Source of the DNA: Xanthomonas sacchari
Lineage (GTDB): Bacteria; Pseudomonadota; Gammaproteobacteria; Xanthomonadales; Xanthomonadaceae
Direction: 5' to 3'
NCBI RefSeq assembly: GCF_040529065.1
Contig: NZ_CP132343.1
Coordinates: 1,736,001 to 1,800,000, forward strand
Length of the DNA: 64,000 bases
Positions 21,623-31,897 of the stretch are shown piece by piece (the first letter of the stretch is position 1; each line of letters opens with the position of its first letter). Made by a program: the position numbers and the translations under genes. The notes under the pieces were generated by a model that had not been told where the DNA came from, ran no database searches, and worked only from the letters and a program-made list of their open reading frames with translations.

Positions 21623-23125
21623 GTGTCGAACTGGCCTCTACTCTCCATCCTGATCTGGCTGCCGATCATCGGCGGCGCCCTGGTGCTCGCCGTGCGTGAC
21701 GCGCGTGCGGCGCGCTGGGCGTCGCTGCTGGTGGCGTTGCTGACCTTCGCGCTCAGCGTGCCGCTGCTTACCGGTTTCGACTACACCAGCGGCGCGCTGC
21801 AGTTCGTCGAGACCCACGCCTGGATCCCGGCGTACGACATCGGCTACAACCTCGGTGCCGACGGCATCGCGGTGGCGCTGATCGTGCTGACCACGCTGAT
21901 CACGGTGCTGGCGCTGATCGGCGCCTGGGCCTCGATCGACAAGCGCGTCAACCAGTACGTGGCGGCGTTCCTGATCCTGGAAGGCGTCACCGTCGGCATC
22001 TTCGCCGCCACCGACGCGATGCTGTTCTACGTGTTCTTCGAGGCGATGCTGATCCCGATGTTCCTGATCATCGGCATCTGGGGCGGCCCACGCCGCATCT
22101 ACGCCGCGGTCAAGTTCTTCCTGTACACCTTCCTCGGCTCGGTGCTGATGCTGGTCGGGTTGATCTACCTGTACCTGAAGGGCGGCAGCTTCCAGCTCGC
22201 CGACCTGTACCAGCTCTCGCTCACGTCCAAGGAGCAGACCTGGCTGTTCTTCGCCTTCCTGATCGCCTTCGCGGTCAAGGTGCCGATGTTCCCGGTGCAT
22301 ACCTGGCTTCCGGACGCGCACGTGGAAGCGCCGACCGCCGGTTCGGTGATCCTGGCGGCGATCGCGCTGAAGATCGGCGGTTACGGTTTCCTGCGCTTCA
22401 ACCTGCCGATCCTGCCTGACGCCAGCAACCAGTTGGCGTGGCTGGTGATCGCGCTGTCGCTGATCGCGGTGATCTACGTCGGCCTGGTCGCGCTGGTCCA
22501 GGACGACATGAAGAAGCTGATCGCGTACTCGTCGATCGCGCACATGGGCTTCGTCACCCTCGGCGCCTTCGTCGCCTTCGCCCTGGTCGGATCCGGCAGC
22601 GGCGACGCCGCGCAGCTGGCGCTGCAGGGCTCGATGGTGCAGATGATTTCGCACGGCTTCGTCTCCGGCGCGATGTTCTCGTGCGTGGGCGTGCTGTACG
22701 ACCGCATGCACACCCGCCGCATCGCCGACTACGGCGGCGTGGCCAACGTGATGCCGTGGTTCGCTGCGTTCGCGATGCTGTTCTTCATGGCCAATGCCGG
22801 CTTGCCGGGCACCAGCGGGTTCGTGGGCGAGTTCATGGTGATCCTGGCCAGCTTCCAGTCGCATCCGCTGCAGGCATTCGGTGCGGCGACCACGCTGGTG
22901 ATCGGCGCGGCCTACACGTTGTGGCTCTACAAGCGCGTGTTCTTCGGCGAAGTCGCCAATGCGCACGTGGCCGAGCTGAAGGACATCAACGGCCGCGAGG
23001 CGCTGGTGCTGGGCGTGTTCGCGCTCGGCGTGCTGGCCCTGGGCCTGTATCCGAAGCCGTTGACCGACCTGATGGAGCCCTCGATCGCGAAGCTGGCGGC
23101 GCAGATCGCCACCAGCAAGCTGTAA
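21623..23125 (+). CDS. nuoM: NADH-quinone oxidoreductase subunit M
   Basis: NuoM is an antiporter-like proton-pumping subunit with about 14 membrane helices over 500 residues. The conserved FYVFFEAMLIPMFLIIGIWGG helix contains its essential glutamate, and KVPMFPVHTWLPDAHVEAPT includes the channel lysine region. Start is GTG 21623, with AATAAGAA upstream, which is weak; the phase gives MSNWPLLSILIWLP, as in relatives. Confidence 0.95.
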   Translation: MSNWPLLSILIWLPIIGGALVLAVRDARAARWASLLVALLTFALSVPLLTGFDYTSGALQFVETHAWIPAYDIGYNLGADGIAVALIVLTTLITVLALIGAWASIDKRVNQYVAAFLILEGVTVGIFAATDAMLFYVFFEAMLIPMFLIIGIWGGPRRIYAAVKFFLYTFLGSVLMLVGLIYLYLKGGSFQLADLYQLSLTSKEQTWLFFAFLIAFAVKVPMFPVHTWLPDAHVEAPTAGSVILAAIALKIGGYGFLRFNLPILPDASNQLAWLVIALSLIAVIYVGLVALVQDDMKKLIAYSSIAHMGFVTLGAFVAFALVGSGSGDAAQLALQGSMVQMISHGFVSGAMFSCVGVLYDRMHTRRIADYGGVANVMPWFAAFAMLFFMANAGLPGTSGFVGEFMVILASFQSHPLQAFGAATTLVIGAAYTLWLYKRVFFGEVANAHVAELKDINGREALVLGVFALGVLALGLYPKPLTDLMEPSIAKLAAQIATSKL

Positions 23126-23161
23126 GCGGCCGTCGAGCGTATTGATTCCAGAGATTTGATG

Positions 23162-24637
23162 ATGACCACCCCTGCGCTGCTGCCTCTGACCACCGTCGAC
23201 CTGCCGCCCCTGCTGCCCGAGCTGGTGCTGACCGCCGGTGCCTTCTTCCTGCTGATGCTCGATCTGTTCATCAGCGAGCGCAACAAGGCCTGGACCCACA
23301 TCGTGTCGGTGGCGATCCTGATCGCGGTGTTCGCGATGCTGCTGGCCGGCGTGGGCGGGCAGGGCGAGGTGTTCCAGGGCATGTTCGTGCGCGACGCCGC
23401 CGCCGACGTGATGAAGACGGTGATCGTCGGCCTCAGCGCGCTGACCCTGATCTACGGCTGGAGCTACCTGCGCGAGCGCAAGCTGTACCAGGGCGAGATC
23501 CCGGTGCTGGTGCTGTTCGCCACGGTCGGCATGATGATCCTGGTCTCGGCCGGCAGCCTGCTGATGGTCTATCTGGGCCTGGAACTGCTGGCGCTGTGCT
23601 CCTACGCGCTGGTGGCCTCCAACCGCGACAACGGCATGGCCACCGAAGCGGCGATGAAGTACATCGTGCTCGGTTCGCTGGCTTCCGGCCTGCTGCTGTA
23701 CGGCATGTCGCTGATCTACGGCGCCACCGGCACACTGAGCCTGAGCGGCATCCACGAGGCGATCGGCAACGGCCGCGAGCACATGCTGCTGCTGACCGGC
23801 ACCGTGTTCATGATCGCCGGCGTCGCCTTCAAGCTCGGCGCCGCGCCGTTCCACATGTGGCTGCCGGACGTCTACCAGGGTGCCCCGGCGCCGATCGCGC
23901 TGTTCATCAGCTCGGCCTCCAAGCTGGCCGCGTTCGGCATGGCCTACCGCCTGCTGGAAGTGGGCGTGGGTCCGCTGGCGGCGCAGTGGCACTGGGTGAT
24001 CGGCGGCCTGGCGGCGCTGTCGCTGGTGGTCGGCAACCTGATGGCGGTGGCGCAGAGCAACCTCAAGCGCATGCTGGCGTACTCGACGGTCTCGCACATC
24101 GGCTTCCTGCTGCTCGGCGTGGCCGGCGGCGGCGAGCGCGGCTATGCGGCGGCGCTGTTCTATGCGATCTGCTACGCGGTGATGTCCACCGCCTCGTTCG
24201 GCGCGATCATCGCGCTGTCGCGCAAGGGCTTCGAGGCCGAGAACATCGACGACTTCAAGGGCCTGAACGCGCGCAACCCGTGGATGGCGCTGCTGGTGCT
24301 GTGCATCATGGCGTCGTTGGCCGGTGTGCCGCCGTTCCTGGGCTTCTGGGCCAAGCTGGCTGTGCTGGGCGCGGTGGTCGCGGTGCCGGATCAGAACCTG
24401 TGGTGGACCGGCCTGGCCGTGCTGTCGGTGCTGTGCGCGGTGATCGGCGCGTTCTACTACCTGCGCGTGATCAAGGTGATGTATTTCGACGAGCCGGTCG
24501 GTACGCCGCTGCCGGCCAACGACGACCGCGTGCTGGGTGTGGCGCTGGGCGTAAACGCGCTGGGCCTGCTGGCCTTCGGTCTGGCCTGGAGCCCGCTGAT
24601 GGCGTGGTGTCAGCGCGCCTTCGCGCACCTGGCCTGA
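23162..24637 (+). CDS. nuoN: NADH-quinone oxidoreductase subunit N
   Basis: NuoN completes the fourteen-subunit complex. The 491-residue antiporter-like protein has the YLGLELLALCSYALVA helix with its conserved glutamate and FKLGAAPFHMWLPDVYQGAP. Three in-frame starts compete: TTG 23156, ATG 23159 and ATG 23162; I take the last, with AGAG 8 bases before it. The operon ends here at a strong terminator. Confidence 0.94.
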   Translation: MTTPALLPLTTVDLPPLLPELVLTAGAFFLLMLDLFISERNKAWTHIVSVAILIAVFAMLLAGVGGQGEVFQGMFVRDAAADVMKTVIVGLSALTLIYGWSYLRERKLYQGEIPVLVLFATVGMMILVSAGSLLMVYLGLELLALCSYALVASNRDNGMATEAAMKYIVLGSLASGLLLYGMSLIYGATGTLSLSGIHEAIGNGREHMLLLTGTVFMIAGVAFKLGAAPFHMWLPDVYQGAPAPIALFISSASKLAAFGMAYRLLEVGVGPLAAQWHWVIGGLAALSLVVGNLMAVAQSNLKRMLAYSTVSHIGFLLLGVAGGGERGYAAALFYAICYAVMSTASFGAIIALSRKGFEAENIDDFKGLNARNPWMALLVLCIMASLAGVPPFLGFWAKLAVLGAVVAVPDQNLWWTGLAVLSVLCAVIGAFYYLRVIKVMYFDEPVGTPLPANDDRVLGVALGVNALGLLAFGLAWSPLMAWCQRAFAHLA

Positions 24638-24669
24638 TCGCGAAATTCGCGGGTTTCCCGCTGCTTCCG

Positions 24670-24701
24670 CCAACGCCGCCGCAAGGCGGCGTTGGCGTTT
24701 T
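24670..24701 (+). terminator. Intrinsic terminator of the nuo operon
   Basis: A perfect 11-bp stem CCAACGCCGCC / GGCGGCGTTGG with a GCAA tetraloop is followed by CGTTTT, 33 bases after the nuoN stop. Confidence 0.93.
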
Positions 24702-24804
24702 AGCATTTGGCGATGCGATTGCTGTTTCGTTTTCCATCGCGTGCGGTTATCATGGCGTCCTTCGATCGGCAGCGTCGCTACCGCATCGAGATGAAAATCA
24801 GGGC

Positions 24805-24833
24805 TTGCAATCGACGCACTGATTCTTCATAAT
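24805..24833 (+). promoter_or_regulatory. Sigma-70-type promoter for fMet tRNA and the rimP-nusA-infB cluster
   Basis: TTGCAA (24805-24810) and CATAAT (24828-24833) are separated by exactly 17 bases. The predicted start near 24840 is just ahead of the tRNA at 24845. This is one of the two best promoter matches in the window. Confidence 0.75.
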
Positions 24834-24844
24834 TCCGCTTCTGC

Positions 24845-24921
24845 TGCGGGGTGGAGCAGTCTGGCAGCTCGTCGGGCTCATAACCCGAAGGTCGCAGGTT
24901 CAAATCCTGCCCCCGCTACCA
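24845..24921 (+). tRNA. Initiator tRNA-fMet (CAT)
   Basis: A 77-base tRNA with encoded CCA. Initiator hallmarks are visible: three consecutive G:C pairs in the anticodon stem (TCGGG/CCCGA) around CTCATAA, the A11:T24 pair in the D-stem, and an unpaired first position. Here the mismatch is T1:T72 instead of the C1:A72 of E. coli. It stands directly before rimP, as metY does in E. coli. Confidence 0.96.
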
Positions 24922-25039
24922 TCTTTGTCTGCAGCGGCAACCAGTGCATCGGTTGTCTGCGGCAGGAAAGTTTGGGCTTCGCGATGACGCATGTTCCCGT
25001 CGTCGCAACCGGAATCCAGCGTGACCGGAGTTTTACCGG

Positions 25040-25064
25040 ACAAGGGGCCCAGAGGGCCCTTTGT
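25040..25064 (+). promoter_or_regulatory. Stem-loop in the rimP leader, possible attenuator
   Basis: ACAAGGGGCCC and GGGCCCTTTGT pair over 11 positions (one G:T) around an AGA loop, followed by CGTTTCC. It lies between the initiator tRNA and rimP. The T-run is short, so partial termination or tRNA 3' processing are both possible. Confidence 0.4.
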
Positions 25065-25127
25065 CGTTTCCGGGGTCCGGGAAATGCACGCAACGACTCT
25101 TCAACTCTTTCAGATGCAAGGCAGGCT

Positions 25128-25733
25128 GTGAGCGACAAGGCAAACGAAATCGCGACTCTGCTGGGCCCGACCGTGGACGCGTTGGGCCTGGAACTGCTGG
25201 GCGCGGAATACCTGCCGGCCCCCGGCGGCGCCACGCTGCGCCTGTACATCGACGTGCCGCTGGCCGAGCAGCCCGAACGCGTGGTCAACATCGACGATTG
25301 CGAGCGGGTCAGCCGCGAGGTCTCGGCGCAACTGGACGTGGAAGACCCGATCAGCGGCAACTACACGCTGGAAGTGTCCTCGCCGGGCGTGGACCGGCCG
25401 CTGTTCAGCGCCGAACAGTTTTCCCGCCACCTCGGCGAATCGGCCAAGGTGGTGCTGAAGCTGCCGCAGCAGGGCCGTCGTCGCCTGCAGGGGCGCATCG
25501 TGCAGGCCGACGCCGCTGCCGGCCGCATCACCTTCGAGGTCGATGGCGCCGAACTGGCGGTGGACTTCGACAACATCGACAAGGCGCGGATCATGCCCGA
25601 CTGGGCGGCGCTGGGTCTGGCGCCGACCAAGCCGGGCAAGGGCCCGAAGCCGGCCGGCAAGAACGCAAAATCCAATAAGAAACCATCCAACGAACCGGCG
25701 GCCGACGAGGCTGCGCGCGGAGCGAAAGAATGA
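25128..25733 (+). CDS. rimP: Ribosome maturation factor RimP
   Basis: RimP assists 30S subunit assembly. The 201 residues hold the N-terminal RimP fold ([21 protein letters not shown]) and the signature SPGVDRPLF, followed by an SH3-like C-terminal domain and a lysine-rich tail ([12 protein letters not shown]). I choose GTG 25128, giving [14 protein letters not shown]; the frame is open further upstream into the leader, but that part is not conserved-looking. The stop overlaps the nusA ATG by 4 bases, indicating coupling. Confidence 0.93.
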   Translation: MSDKANEIATLLGPTVDALGLELLGAEYLPAPGGATLRLYIDVPLAEQPERVVNIDDCERVSREVSAQLDVEDPISGNYTLEVSSPGVDRPLFSAEQFSRHLGESAKVVLKLPQQGRRRLQGRIVQADAAAGRITFEVDGAELAVDFDNIDKARIMPDWAALGLAPTKPGKGPKPAGKNAKSNKKPSNEPAADEAARGAKE

Positions 25734-27241
25734 GCAAGGAACTGTTGCTGGTAGTCGACGCGGTGGCCAACGAGAAGGGCGTGCCGCGCGAAGTGATCTT
25801 CGACGCGATCGAGGCCGCCTTGGCGTCGGCGGCGAAGAAGCGCTACCCCGACCAGGACGTGCTGACGCGCGTCACCATCGACCACAAGGACGGCACCTAC
25901 GAGACCTTCCGGCGCTGGGAAGTGGTGGCCGACGACGTGGTGATGGAGTCGCCCGACCGGCAGATCCGCCTGATGGACGCGGTCGACGAGGCCGAGGGCG
26001 TGGACGTCGGCGACTACATCGAAGAGCAGATCGAGAATCCGGACTTCGGCCGCATCGCCGCGCAGGCCGCCAAGCAGGTGATCGTGCAGCGCGTGCGCGA
26101 GGCCGAGCGCCAGCAGGTGGTGGACGCGTGGAAGGATCGCGTCGGCGAGCTGGTCACCGGCGTGGTCAAGCGCGCCGAGCGCGGCAACATCTACGTGGAC
26201 CTGGGCGGCAACGCCGAGGCCTTCATCCCCAAGGACAAGGGCATTCCGCGCGACGTGCTGCGCGCCGGCGACCGCGTGCGCGGCTACCTGGCCGAAGTGC
26301 GTTCGGAGCCGCGCGGCCCGCAGCTGTTCATCAGCCGCGCCGCGCCGGAATTCATGATCGAGCTGTTCAAGCTGGAAGTGCCGGAAGTGGGCCAGGGCCT
26401 GGTCGAGATCAAGGCCTGCGCACGCGATCCGGGCGACCGCGCCAAGATCGCGGTGCTGGCGCACGACACCCGCACCGATCCGATCGGCGCCTGCATCGGC
26501 ATGCGCGGGTCGCGCGTGCAGGCGGTGTCCAACGAGCTCAACGGCGAGCGCGTGGACATCGTGCTGTGGAACGACAACCCGGCCAACTTCGTCATCAACG
26601 CGATGGCGCCGGCCGAGGTGCAGTCGATCATCGTCGATGAAGAAAAGCACTCGATGGACCTGGCGGTGGCGGAAGACCGCCTGGCCCAGGCGATCGGCAA
26701 GGGCGGCCAGAACGTGCGCCTGGCCAGCCGCCTGACCGGCTGGCAGCTCAACGTGATGACCGCCGAGCAGGTCGCGGCCAAGTCCGAGGCCGAGCAGGCC
26801 GTGGCCCGCCAGCTGTTCATGGACAAGCTGGAAGTGGACGAGGAGATCGCCGCGATCCTGGTCGCCGAGGGCTTCAACTCGGTCGAGGAAATCGCCTACG
26901 TGCCGGTCGGCGAGTTGCTTGCGGTGGAAGGTTTCGACGAGGACATCGTCGAGGAACTGCGCGCGCGTGCCCGCGACGCGCTGCTCAACGAGGCGCTGGC
27001 CGCCGAGGAGAGCGACGACGACGGCGTGCCGGCGGCGGACCTGCTGTCGCTGCCGGGCATGGACGAGGGCACCGCCTACGCGTTGGCCAGCCATGGCGTG
27101 CGCACCAGCGAGGACCTGTCGGATCTGGCTGCCGACGAAATCCTCGAGTTCGGCATCGAGGACCTGGACAAGGACCGCGCCGCGGCCCTGATCCTGGCCG
27201 CCCGCGCCGAGGAGATCGCCCGCCTGGAGCGCGGCGAATGA
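25730..27241 (+). CDS. nusA: Transcription termination/antitermination protein NusA
   Basis: NusA binds RNA polymerase and nascent RNA to modulate pausing, termination and antitermination. The 503 residues follow the standard order: N-terminal polymerase-binding domain (about 1-125), S1 domain (about 135-200, [17 protein letters not shown]), KH1 and KH2 ([26 protein letters not shown]), and two acidic helix-hairpin-helix repeats at the C terminus ([25 protein letters not shown]). The two acidic repeats are typical of gamma-proteobacteria. Confidence 0.97.
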   Translation: MSKELLLVVDAVANEKGVPREVIFDAIEAALASAAKKRYPDQDVLTRVTIDHKDGTYETFRRWEVVADDVVMESPDRQIRLMDAVDEAEGVDVGDYIEEQIENPDFGRIAAQAAKQVIVQRVREAERQQVVDAWKDRVGELVTGVVKRAERGNIYVDLGGNAEAFIPKDKGIPRDVLRAGDRVRGYLAEVRSEPRGPQLFISRAAPEFMIELFKLEVPEVGQGLVEIKACARDPGDRAKIAVLAHDTRTDPIGACIGMRGSRVQAVSNELNGERVDIVLWNDNPANFVINAMAPAEVQSIIVDEEKHSMDLAVAEDRLAQAIGKGGQNVRLASRLTGWQLNVMTAEQVAAKSEAEQAVARQLFMDKLEVDEEIAAILVAEGFNSVEEIAYVPVGELLAVEGFDEDIVEELRARARDALLNEALAAEESDDDGVPAADLLSLPGMDEGTAYALASHGVRTSEDLSDLAADEILEFGIEDLDKDRAAALILAARAEEIARLERGE

Positions 27242-27336
27242 GTCAGCGATGAATGCCGCCCTGACCCGATCAGGGCTTAGAATCCGCGCTACCTTCGCAC
27301 GCGGCGAGGGGGCGCCAACCAGATCATAGGATCCGA

Positions 27337-30045
27337 ATGTCGCAGCAAACCACCATCCGCAAGCTGGCCGAACTGGTGAACACGCCGGTCGAGAAACTGC
27401 TGGTTCAACTGGCCGACGCCGGGATGAAGTTCAGCGGTCCCGACCAGGTCGTCACCAGCACCGAAAAGATGAAGCTGCTGGGCTTCCTGCGCCGTACCCA
27501 CGGCAAGACCGACAAGCCGGTCGAGGAAGAGGCTCAGGCGGCGCCGAAGAAGATCACCCTGAACCGGCGCAAGCTGCAGGAAGTGACGGTCAGCGCCGGG
27601 CGCAGCAAGACCACGGTCAACGTCGAGGTCCGGCAGAAGCGCACCTACGTGAAGTCGGCCGAGGACTTGGCCGCCGAGCGTGCGGCGCCGTCCGCGGGCG
27701 GACGGGTGGACGACGAGCGCGCCGAGATCCTGCGCAAGCTGGAGGAATCCAAGCAGCGCAACCTGGCCGAACAGCAGAAGCTCGCCGAGCAGGACCGGGC
27801 GCGCGCCGAGGAAATCGAGCGCAAGCGCAAGGCCGAGCAGGAAGCGCGCGAGCGCGCCGAGGCCGAGCAACGCGCGGCCCAGGCCGCGCTGGAAGCCGAG
27901 TCGGCACCGCCGGCCGCGGCCCCGTCCGCGCCTGCCGCCGACCGCAACGCCGCCGCTGCGCCGCGCGCGTCGCGCCCGGCCGTGGCGCCGCGTCCGGCCG
28001 GTGCCGCGCATCCGGCCAAGCCGGCGGCGCCGCGCAGCGACGATCGCAACAACGCTGCCAACAAGCACAAGACCCGCGGCTCGCACGTGATGGTCGCCGG
28101 GGTCGAGGACGACGACAGCACCAGCCGCTTCGCCGGCCAGTTGCACCTGTCCGCGGCAGACCGCGCGCGCCGTTCCAACGTGCGCGGCAAGCCGCGCGGC
28201 GGCAGCCACAGCGGTGGCCGTCGCCAGGCCGAACCGTCGCGCAGCGGCGGCGGCGCGCACGGCTTCGAACGTCCGACCGCACCGGTGGTGCGCGAAGTGG
28301 CGATCGGCGACACCATCACCGTGGCCGACCTGGCGCAGAAGCTCGCGCTGAAGGGCGGCGACGTGGTCAAGGCGCTGTTCAAGATGGGCGTGATGGCCAC
28401 CATCACCCAGTCCATCGACCACGACACCGCCGCGCTGGTCACCGAGGAACTCGGCCACAAGCCGGTGCGTGCCGGCAGTGCCGACGCCGAGGACGCGCTG
28501 CTGGCGCACACCGAGGACGCGCAGGGCGAGAAGCTGCCGCGGCCGCCGGTGGTCACCATCATGGGCCACGTCGACCACGGCAAGACCTCGCTGCTGGACT
28601 ACATCCGCCGCACCAAGGTCGCCTCCGGCGAAGCCGGCGGCATCACTCAGCACATCGGTGCCTACCACGTCGAGACCGACCGCGGCGTCATCAGCTTCCT
28701 GGATACCCCGGGCCATGCCGCGTTCACCTCGATGCGCGCGCGCGGCGCCAAGCTCACCGACATCGTGGTGCTGGTGGTCGCGGCCGACGACGGCGTGATG
28801 CCGCAGACGGTCGAGGCGGTCAAGCATGCGAAGGCGGCCGGCGTGCCGCTGATCGTGGCGGTCAACAAGATCGACAAGTCCGGCGCCGATCCGCTGCGGG
28901 TCAAGAACGAACTGCTGGCGCAGGACGTGGTCGCCGAGGAATTCGGTGGCGACACCCAGTTCGTCGAACTCTCGGCCAAGACCGGCCAGGGCATCGACGT
29001 GCTGCTGGACGCGATCTCGCTGCAGGCCGAAGTGCTGGAACTGCGGGCGGTGGCCGAAGGCCGCGCCAGCGGCGTGGTGATCGAGTCCTCGCTGGACAAG
29101 GGCCGCGGCCCGGTGGCGACGGTGCTGGTGCAGCAGGGCGCGCTGAAGAAGGGCGACTACCTGGTGTGCGGCATCCAGTACGGCCGCGTGCGTGCGCTGT
29201 TCGACGAGACCGGCAAGCAGCCCGATTCGGCGGGTCCGTCGATCCCGGTGCAGGTGCTGGGCCTGTCCGGCGTGCCGGATGCCGGCGACGACTTCGTGGT
29301 CGTCGACGACGAGCGCCTGGCCAAGGACGTGGCGCAGCAGCGCGAGACCAAGCGCCGCGAGTCGCGCCTGGTGTCCTCGGCGGGCAGCCGCATGGAAGAC
29401 ATCATGTCGCAGCTCGGCAAGGGCGAAGGCCAGCTGTCGCTGAACCTGGTGATCAAGGCCGACGTGCAGGGTTCGGTGGAAGCGCTGAAGCAGTCGCTGA
29501 CCGCGCTGTCCAACGAGCAGATCCGCATCAACGTGATCCACTCCGGCGTGGGCGGCATCACCGAGTCCGATGCGAATTCGGCGCTGGCGTCCAAGGCCAC
29601 GGTGATCGGCTTCAACGTGCGTGCCGACGCCTCGGCGCGGCGCATCATCGAGACCAACGGCATCGACCTGCGTTACTTCTCGATCATCTACGACGTGATC
29701 GACCAGGTGAAGCAGGTGGCGTCCGGCCTGCTGGGCGTGGAGATCCGCGAAGAGATCATCGGTGTCGCTCAGGTGCGCGACGTGTTCCGCAGCTCCAAGT
29801 TCGGCGCCGTCGCCGGCTGCATGGTCGTGGAGGGCGTGGTCAAGCGCAACAAGCCGATCCGCGTGCTGCGCGACAACACCGTGGTGTTCGAGGGCGAGCT
29901 GGAATCGCTGCGTCGCTTCAAGGAGAACGTCGACGAAGTGCGCAACGGCACCGAGTGCGGTATCGGCGTGAAGGCCTACAACGACGTCAAGGCCGGCGAC
30001 CAGATCGAGTGCTTCGAGCGCATCGAAGTGCAGCGCACGCTTTAA
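27337..30045 (+). CDS. infB: Translation initiation factor IF-2
   Basis: IF-2 is the GTPase that brings fMet-tRNA to the 30S subunit and promotes subunit joining. The 902-residue protein has an N-terminal IF2_N domain ([20 protein letters not shown]), a long charged then Ala/Pro-rich linker (about 150-300), a second IF2_N region, and the GTPase domain with GHVDHGKT (near residue 410), DTPGHAAF and NKIDK, followed by the IF2 C-terminal domains. ATG 27337 is 95 bases after nusA on the same strand. Confidence 0.97.
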   Translation: MSQQTTIRKLAELVNTPVEKLLVQLADAGMKFSGPDQVVTSTEKMKLLGFLRRTHGKTDKPVEEEAQAAPKKITLNRRKLQEVTVSAGRSKTTVNVEVRQKRTYVKSAEDLAAERAAPSAGGRVDDERAEILRKLEESKQRNLAEQQKLAEQDRARAEEIERKRKAEQEARERAEAEQRAAQAALEAESAPPAAAPSAPAADRNAAAAPRASRPAVAPRPAGAAHPAKPAAPRSDDRNNAANKHKTRGSHVMVAGVEDDDSTSRFAGQLHLSAADRARRSNVRGKPRGGSHSGGRRQAEPSRSGGGAHGFERPTAPVVREVAIGDTITVADLAQKLALKGGDVVKALFKMGVMATITQSIDHDTAALVTEELGHKPVRAGSADAEDALLAHTEDAQGEKLPRPPVVTIMGHVDHGKTSLLDYIRRTKVASGEAGGITQHIGAYHVETDRGVISFLDTPGHAAFTSMRARGAKLTDIVVLVVAADDGVMPQTVEAVKHAKAAGVPLIVAVNKIDKSGADPLRVKNELLAQDVVAEEFGGDTQFVELSAKTGQGIDVLLDAISLQAEVLELRAVAEGRASGVVIESSLDKGRGPVATVLVQQGALKKGDYLVCGIQYGRVRALFDETGKQPDSAGPSIPVQVLGLSGVPDAGDDFVVVDDERLAKDVAQQRETKRRESRLVSSAGSRMEDIMSQLGKGEGQLSLNLVIKADVQGSVEALKQSLTALSNEQIRINVIHSGVGGITESDANSALASKATVIGFNVRADASARRIIETNGIDLRYFSIIYDVIDQVKQVASGLLGVEIREEIIGVAQVRDVFRSSKFGAVAGCMVVEGVVKRNKPIRVLRDNTVVFEGELESLRRFKENVDEVRNGTECGIGVKAYNDVKAGDQIECFERIEVQRTL

Positions 30046-30050
30046 GAGCT

Positions 30051-30116
30051 GGGATTCGGGAATCGGGATTGGGGATTCGTAAAAGCGGTGCGCCACGTGC
30101 GTGCCGCTTTTGCGAG
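30051..30116. repeat. Family B palindromic repeat, partly degraded (infB-rbfA spacer)
   Basis: The left arm GGGATTCGGGAATCGGGATT is followed by TAAAAGCGG and, after 16 bases, CCGCTTTTGCG; the far right arm has drifted (CTCTCCCGATCC further on). It starts five bases after the infB stop and fills most of the 112-base spacer. Confidence 0.8.
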
Positions 30117-30157
30117 TCTCTCCCGATCCGGTCTTTGCAAAAGAGAGAGCTTCAGTC

Positions 30158-30571
30158 ATGCCCACCAAATCCTTTCACCGTACCGATCGTGTGTCCGCGC
30201 AGATTCGGCGCGACCTCGGCACGATCGTGCATGCGGCCGTGCGCGATCATGGCCTGCCGTCGGTCAGCGTGTCCGATGTCGAGGTCACCCGCGATCTGGC
30301 CCATGCCAAGGTGTTCGTCACCGCGCTGATGCAGGAACGCTCGGCCGAGGCGGTCAAGGGCCTGAAGGAACTGGCGCCGCAGCTGCGCAGCGAGCTGGCG
30401 CGGGCGATGAAGCTGCGCCACGTGCCCGAACTGCATTTCCACTACGACGATTCGGTCGATCGCGGCGAGCGCATCGACAATCTGCTGCGCGACATGCCGG
30501 AACTGCAGCAGGCGCAGGACGACGACGGCCATGCCGCCGACGACGGCGACACGGCGCCGCGCAAGGACTGA
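30158..30571 (+). CDS. rbfA: Ribosome-binding factor A
   Basis: RbfA binds the 30S subunit for 16S rRNA 5'-end maturation and cold adaptation. The 137-residue product has the type-II KH-like fold with RTDRVSAQIRRDL at the start and the conserved VPELHFHYDDSVDRGERIDNLL ending. ATG 30158 is preceded by AAGAGAGAG, a good ribosome-binding site. The tail after about residue 115 is acidic. Confidence 0.95.
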   Translation: MPTKSFHRTDRVSAQIRRDLGTIVHAAVRDHGLPSVSVSDVEVTRDLAHAKVFVTALMQERSAEAVKGLKELAPQLRSELARAMKLRHVPELHFHYDDSVDRGERIDNLLRDMPELQQAQDDDGHAADDGDTAPRKD

Positions 30572-30730
30572 GTCCGCTGCCGACGCCGTGGCGTCGGCGT
30601 CCAGTGTTTGAGTGCGGGCGCCGAATGCGAGCGCCCGTTTCGCCGTCGCGATCGCGGCGCTTTTTCATCCGTCTGGCGTCACGCTGTTCCATGCGTGCCG
30701 TTCGCCCGCGCCATGCCGGGGTCGGATCCG

Positions 30731-30760
30731 CCAATCCCGAATCCCCAATCCCCAATCCCA
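30731..30760. repeat. Family B repeat, right half only, abutting truB
   Basis: CCAATCCCGAATCCCCAATC and a further CCAATCCCA end 6 bases before the truB ATG. No left arm is seen in the preceding spacer. The element occupies the place of the ribosome-binding site. Confidence 0.8.
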
Positions 30761-30766
30761 ACCCCC

Positions 30767-31693
30767 ATGCCCGTCTTCGGCCCGCGCCTGCCTCGTATCG
30801 TCTTCCGTCGTCTCGATGGCATCGTGCTGCTCGACAAGCCGATCGGCATGAGTTCCAACGCGGCGCTGCAGGCGGCGCGGCGGCTGTTCCGTGCGGAGAA
30901 GGGCGGTCACACCGGCAGCCTGGATCCGCTCGCCACCGGCCTGCTGCCGCTGTGCTTCGGCGAGGCGACCAAGCTGGCCGGGCTGCTGCTCGGCTCGGCC
31001 AAGGCCTACGAAGCGGAGGTCGTGCTCGGCGTCACCACCGACAGCGACGATGCTGAGGGCGCGGTGCTGCGCACCCGGCCGGTGCCGCCGCTGGACGCAG
31101 CGACCCTGGAGGCGGCGCTGGCACCGCTGCGCGGGCGCATCCGCCAGCGCGCGCCGATCTACTCGGCGCTCAAGCAGGGCGGCGAACCGCTGTATGTCAA
31201 GGCGCGCCGCGGCGAGGCGATCGAGGCGCCCGAGCGCGAGGTCGAGGTGCATGCGATCGACGTGCTCGCGCATGCCGGCGACCGCCTGCGCCTGCACGTG
31301 GCCTGCGGGTCCGGCACCTATATCCGCAGCCTGGCCCGCGACCTGGGCGAGGCGCTGGGCTGCGGCGCGCATATCGCTGCGCTGCGGCGGCTGTGGGTGG
31401 AACCGTTCCGCAACCCGCAGATGGTCACCCTGGAGCATCTGCAGCACTTGGCCACGCAGGATCCGGCGGCACTGGACGCGCTGGTGCTGCCGCTGGCCGC
31501 GGGCCTGGCCGATTTCCCGCCGCTGCGCCTGGAGCATGCTGCGGCGCAGCGCTTCCGCATGGGCCAGCGCCTGCGCGATCCGGCCTGGGCGCCCGGCCTT
31601 GCCGCGGTGTTCGACGCCGACGGCGTCCCGCTGGGCCTGGGCCAGGTCGATGCGAGCGGGCTGCTGGCGCCGCAGCGCATGTTCAATCCGTGA
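30767..31693 (+). CDS. truB: tRNA pseudouridine-55 synthase
   Basis: TruB makes pseudouridine 55 in the T-loop of tRNAs. The 308 residues contain the catalytic aspartate (about Asp53) in [13 protein letters not shown], the [10 protein letters not shown] strand and the [13 protein letters not shown] motif, then a PUA-like C-terminal region. ATG 30767 gives a slightly longer N terminus than usual and has no Shine-Dalgarno, because a family B half-repeat ends just before it; translation may rely on coupling from rbfA or on an unstructured leader. Confidence 0.94.
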   Translation: MPVFGPRLPRIVFRRLDGIVLLDKPIGMSSNAALQAARRLFRAEKGGHTGSLDPLATGLLPLCFGEATKLAGLLLGSAKAYEAEVVLGVTTDSDDAEGAVLRTRPVPPLDAATLEAALAPLRGRIRQRAPIYSALKQGGEPLYVKARRGEAIEAPEREVEVHAIDVLAHAGDRLRLHVACGSGTYIRSLARDLGEALGCGAHIAALRRLWVEPFRNPQMVTLEHLQHLATQDPAALDALVLPLAAGLADFPPLRLEHAAAQRFRMGQRLRDPAWAPGLAAVFDADGVPLGLGQVDASGLLAPQRMFNP

Positions 31694-31756
31694 CCGCAAG
31701 ACGGCCGCGGCGGACCGTGCCTGACTGTCGTTCAGTCATGACGCTGTCTTAACACC

Positions 31757-31785
31757 TTGTTCCTCCGGGCCGGGGCCGGTACAAT
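31757..31785 (+). promoter_or_regulatory. Sigma-70-type promoter for rpsO
   Basis: TTGTTC (31757-31762) and TACAAT (31780-31785) have an ideal 17-base spacer. The site lies 64 bases after truB and 113 bases before rpsO, so rpsO can be expressed independently of the upstream cluster, as in E. coli. Confidence 0.75.
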
Positions 31786-31897
31786 TTCGCGGCCTTTCCG
31801 GCACGCTGCGCTCCGGCGCAATCCTTCGCAATCGGCGAGCCAGGCGGTGCGTCCTCTGCACGTTCCTGCCGGCCCCGCATCTCAGAGAAAAAACCTC

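Noticed and set aside
21638-24706. A 1022-codon open frame on the minus strand across nuoM-nuoN
   Set aside because: It is the shadow of two well-conserved genes on the other strand. Its composition (His, Gln, Arg, Asp rich) is typical of antisense frames at this GC content, and it matches no protein I know.
27289-30168. A 959-codon open frame antisense to infB
   Set aside because: Same reason: infB is unmistakable on the plus strand and the antisense product has shadow-like composition with no domain.
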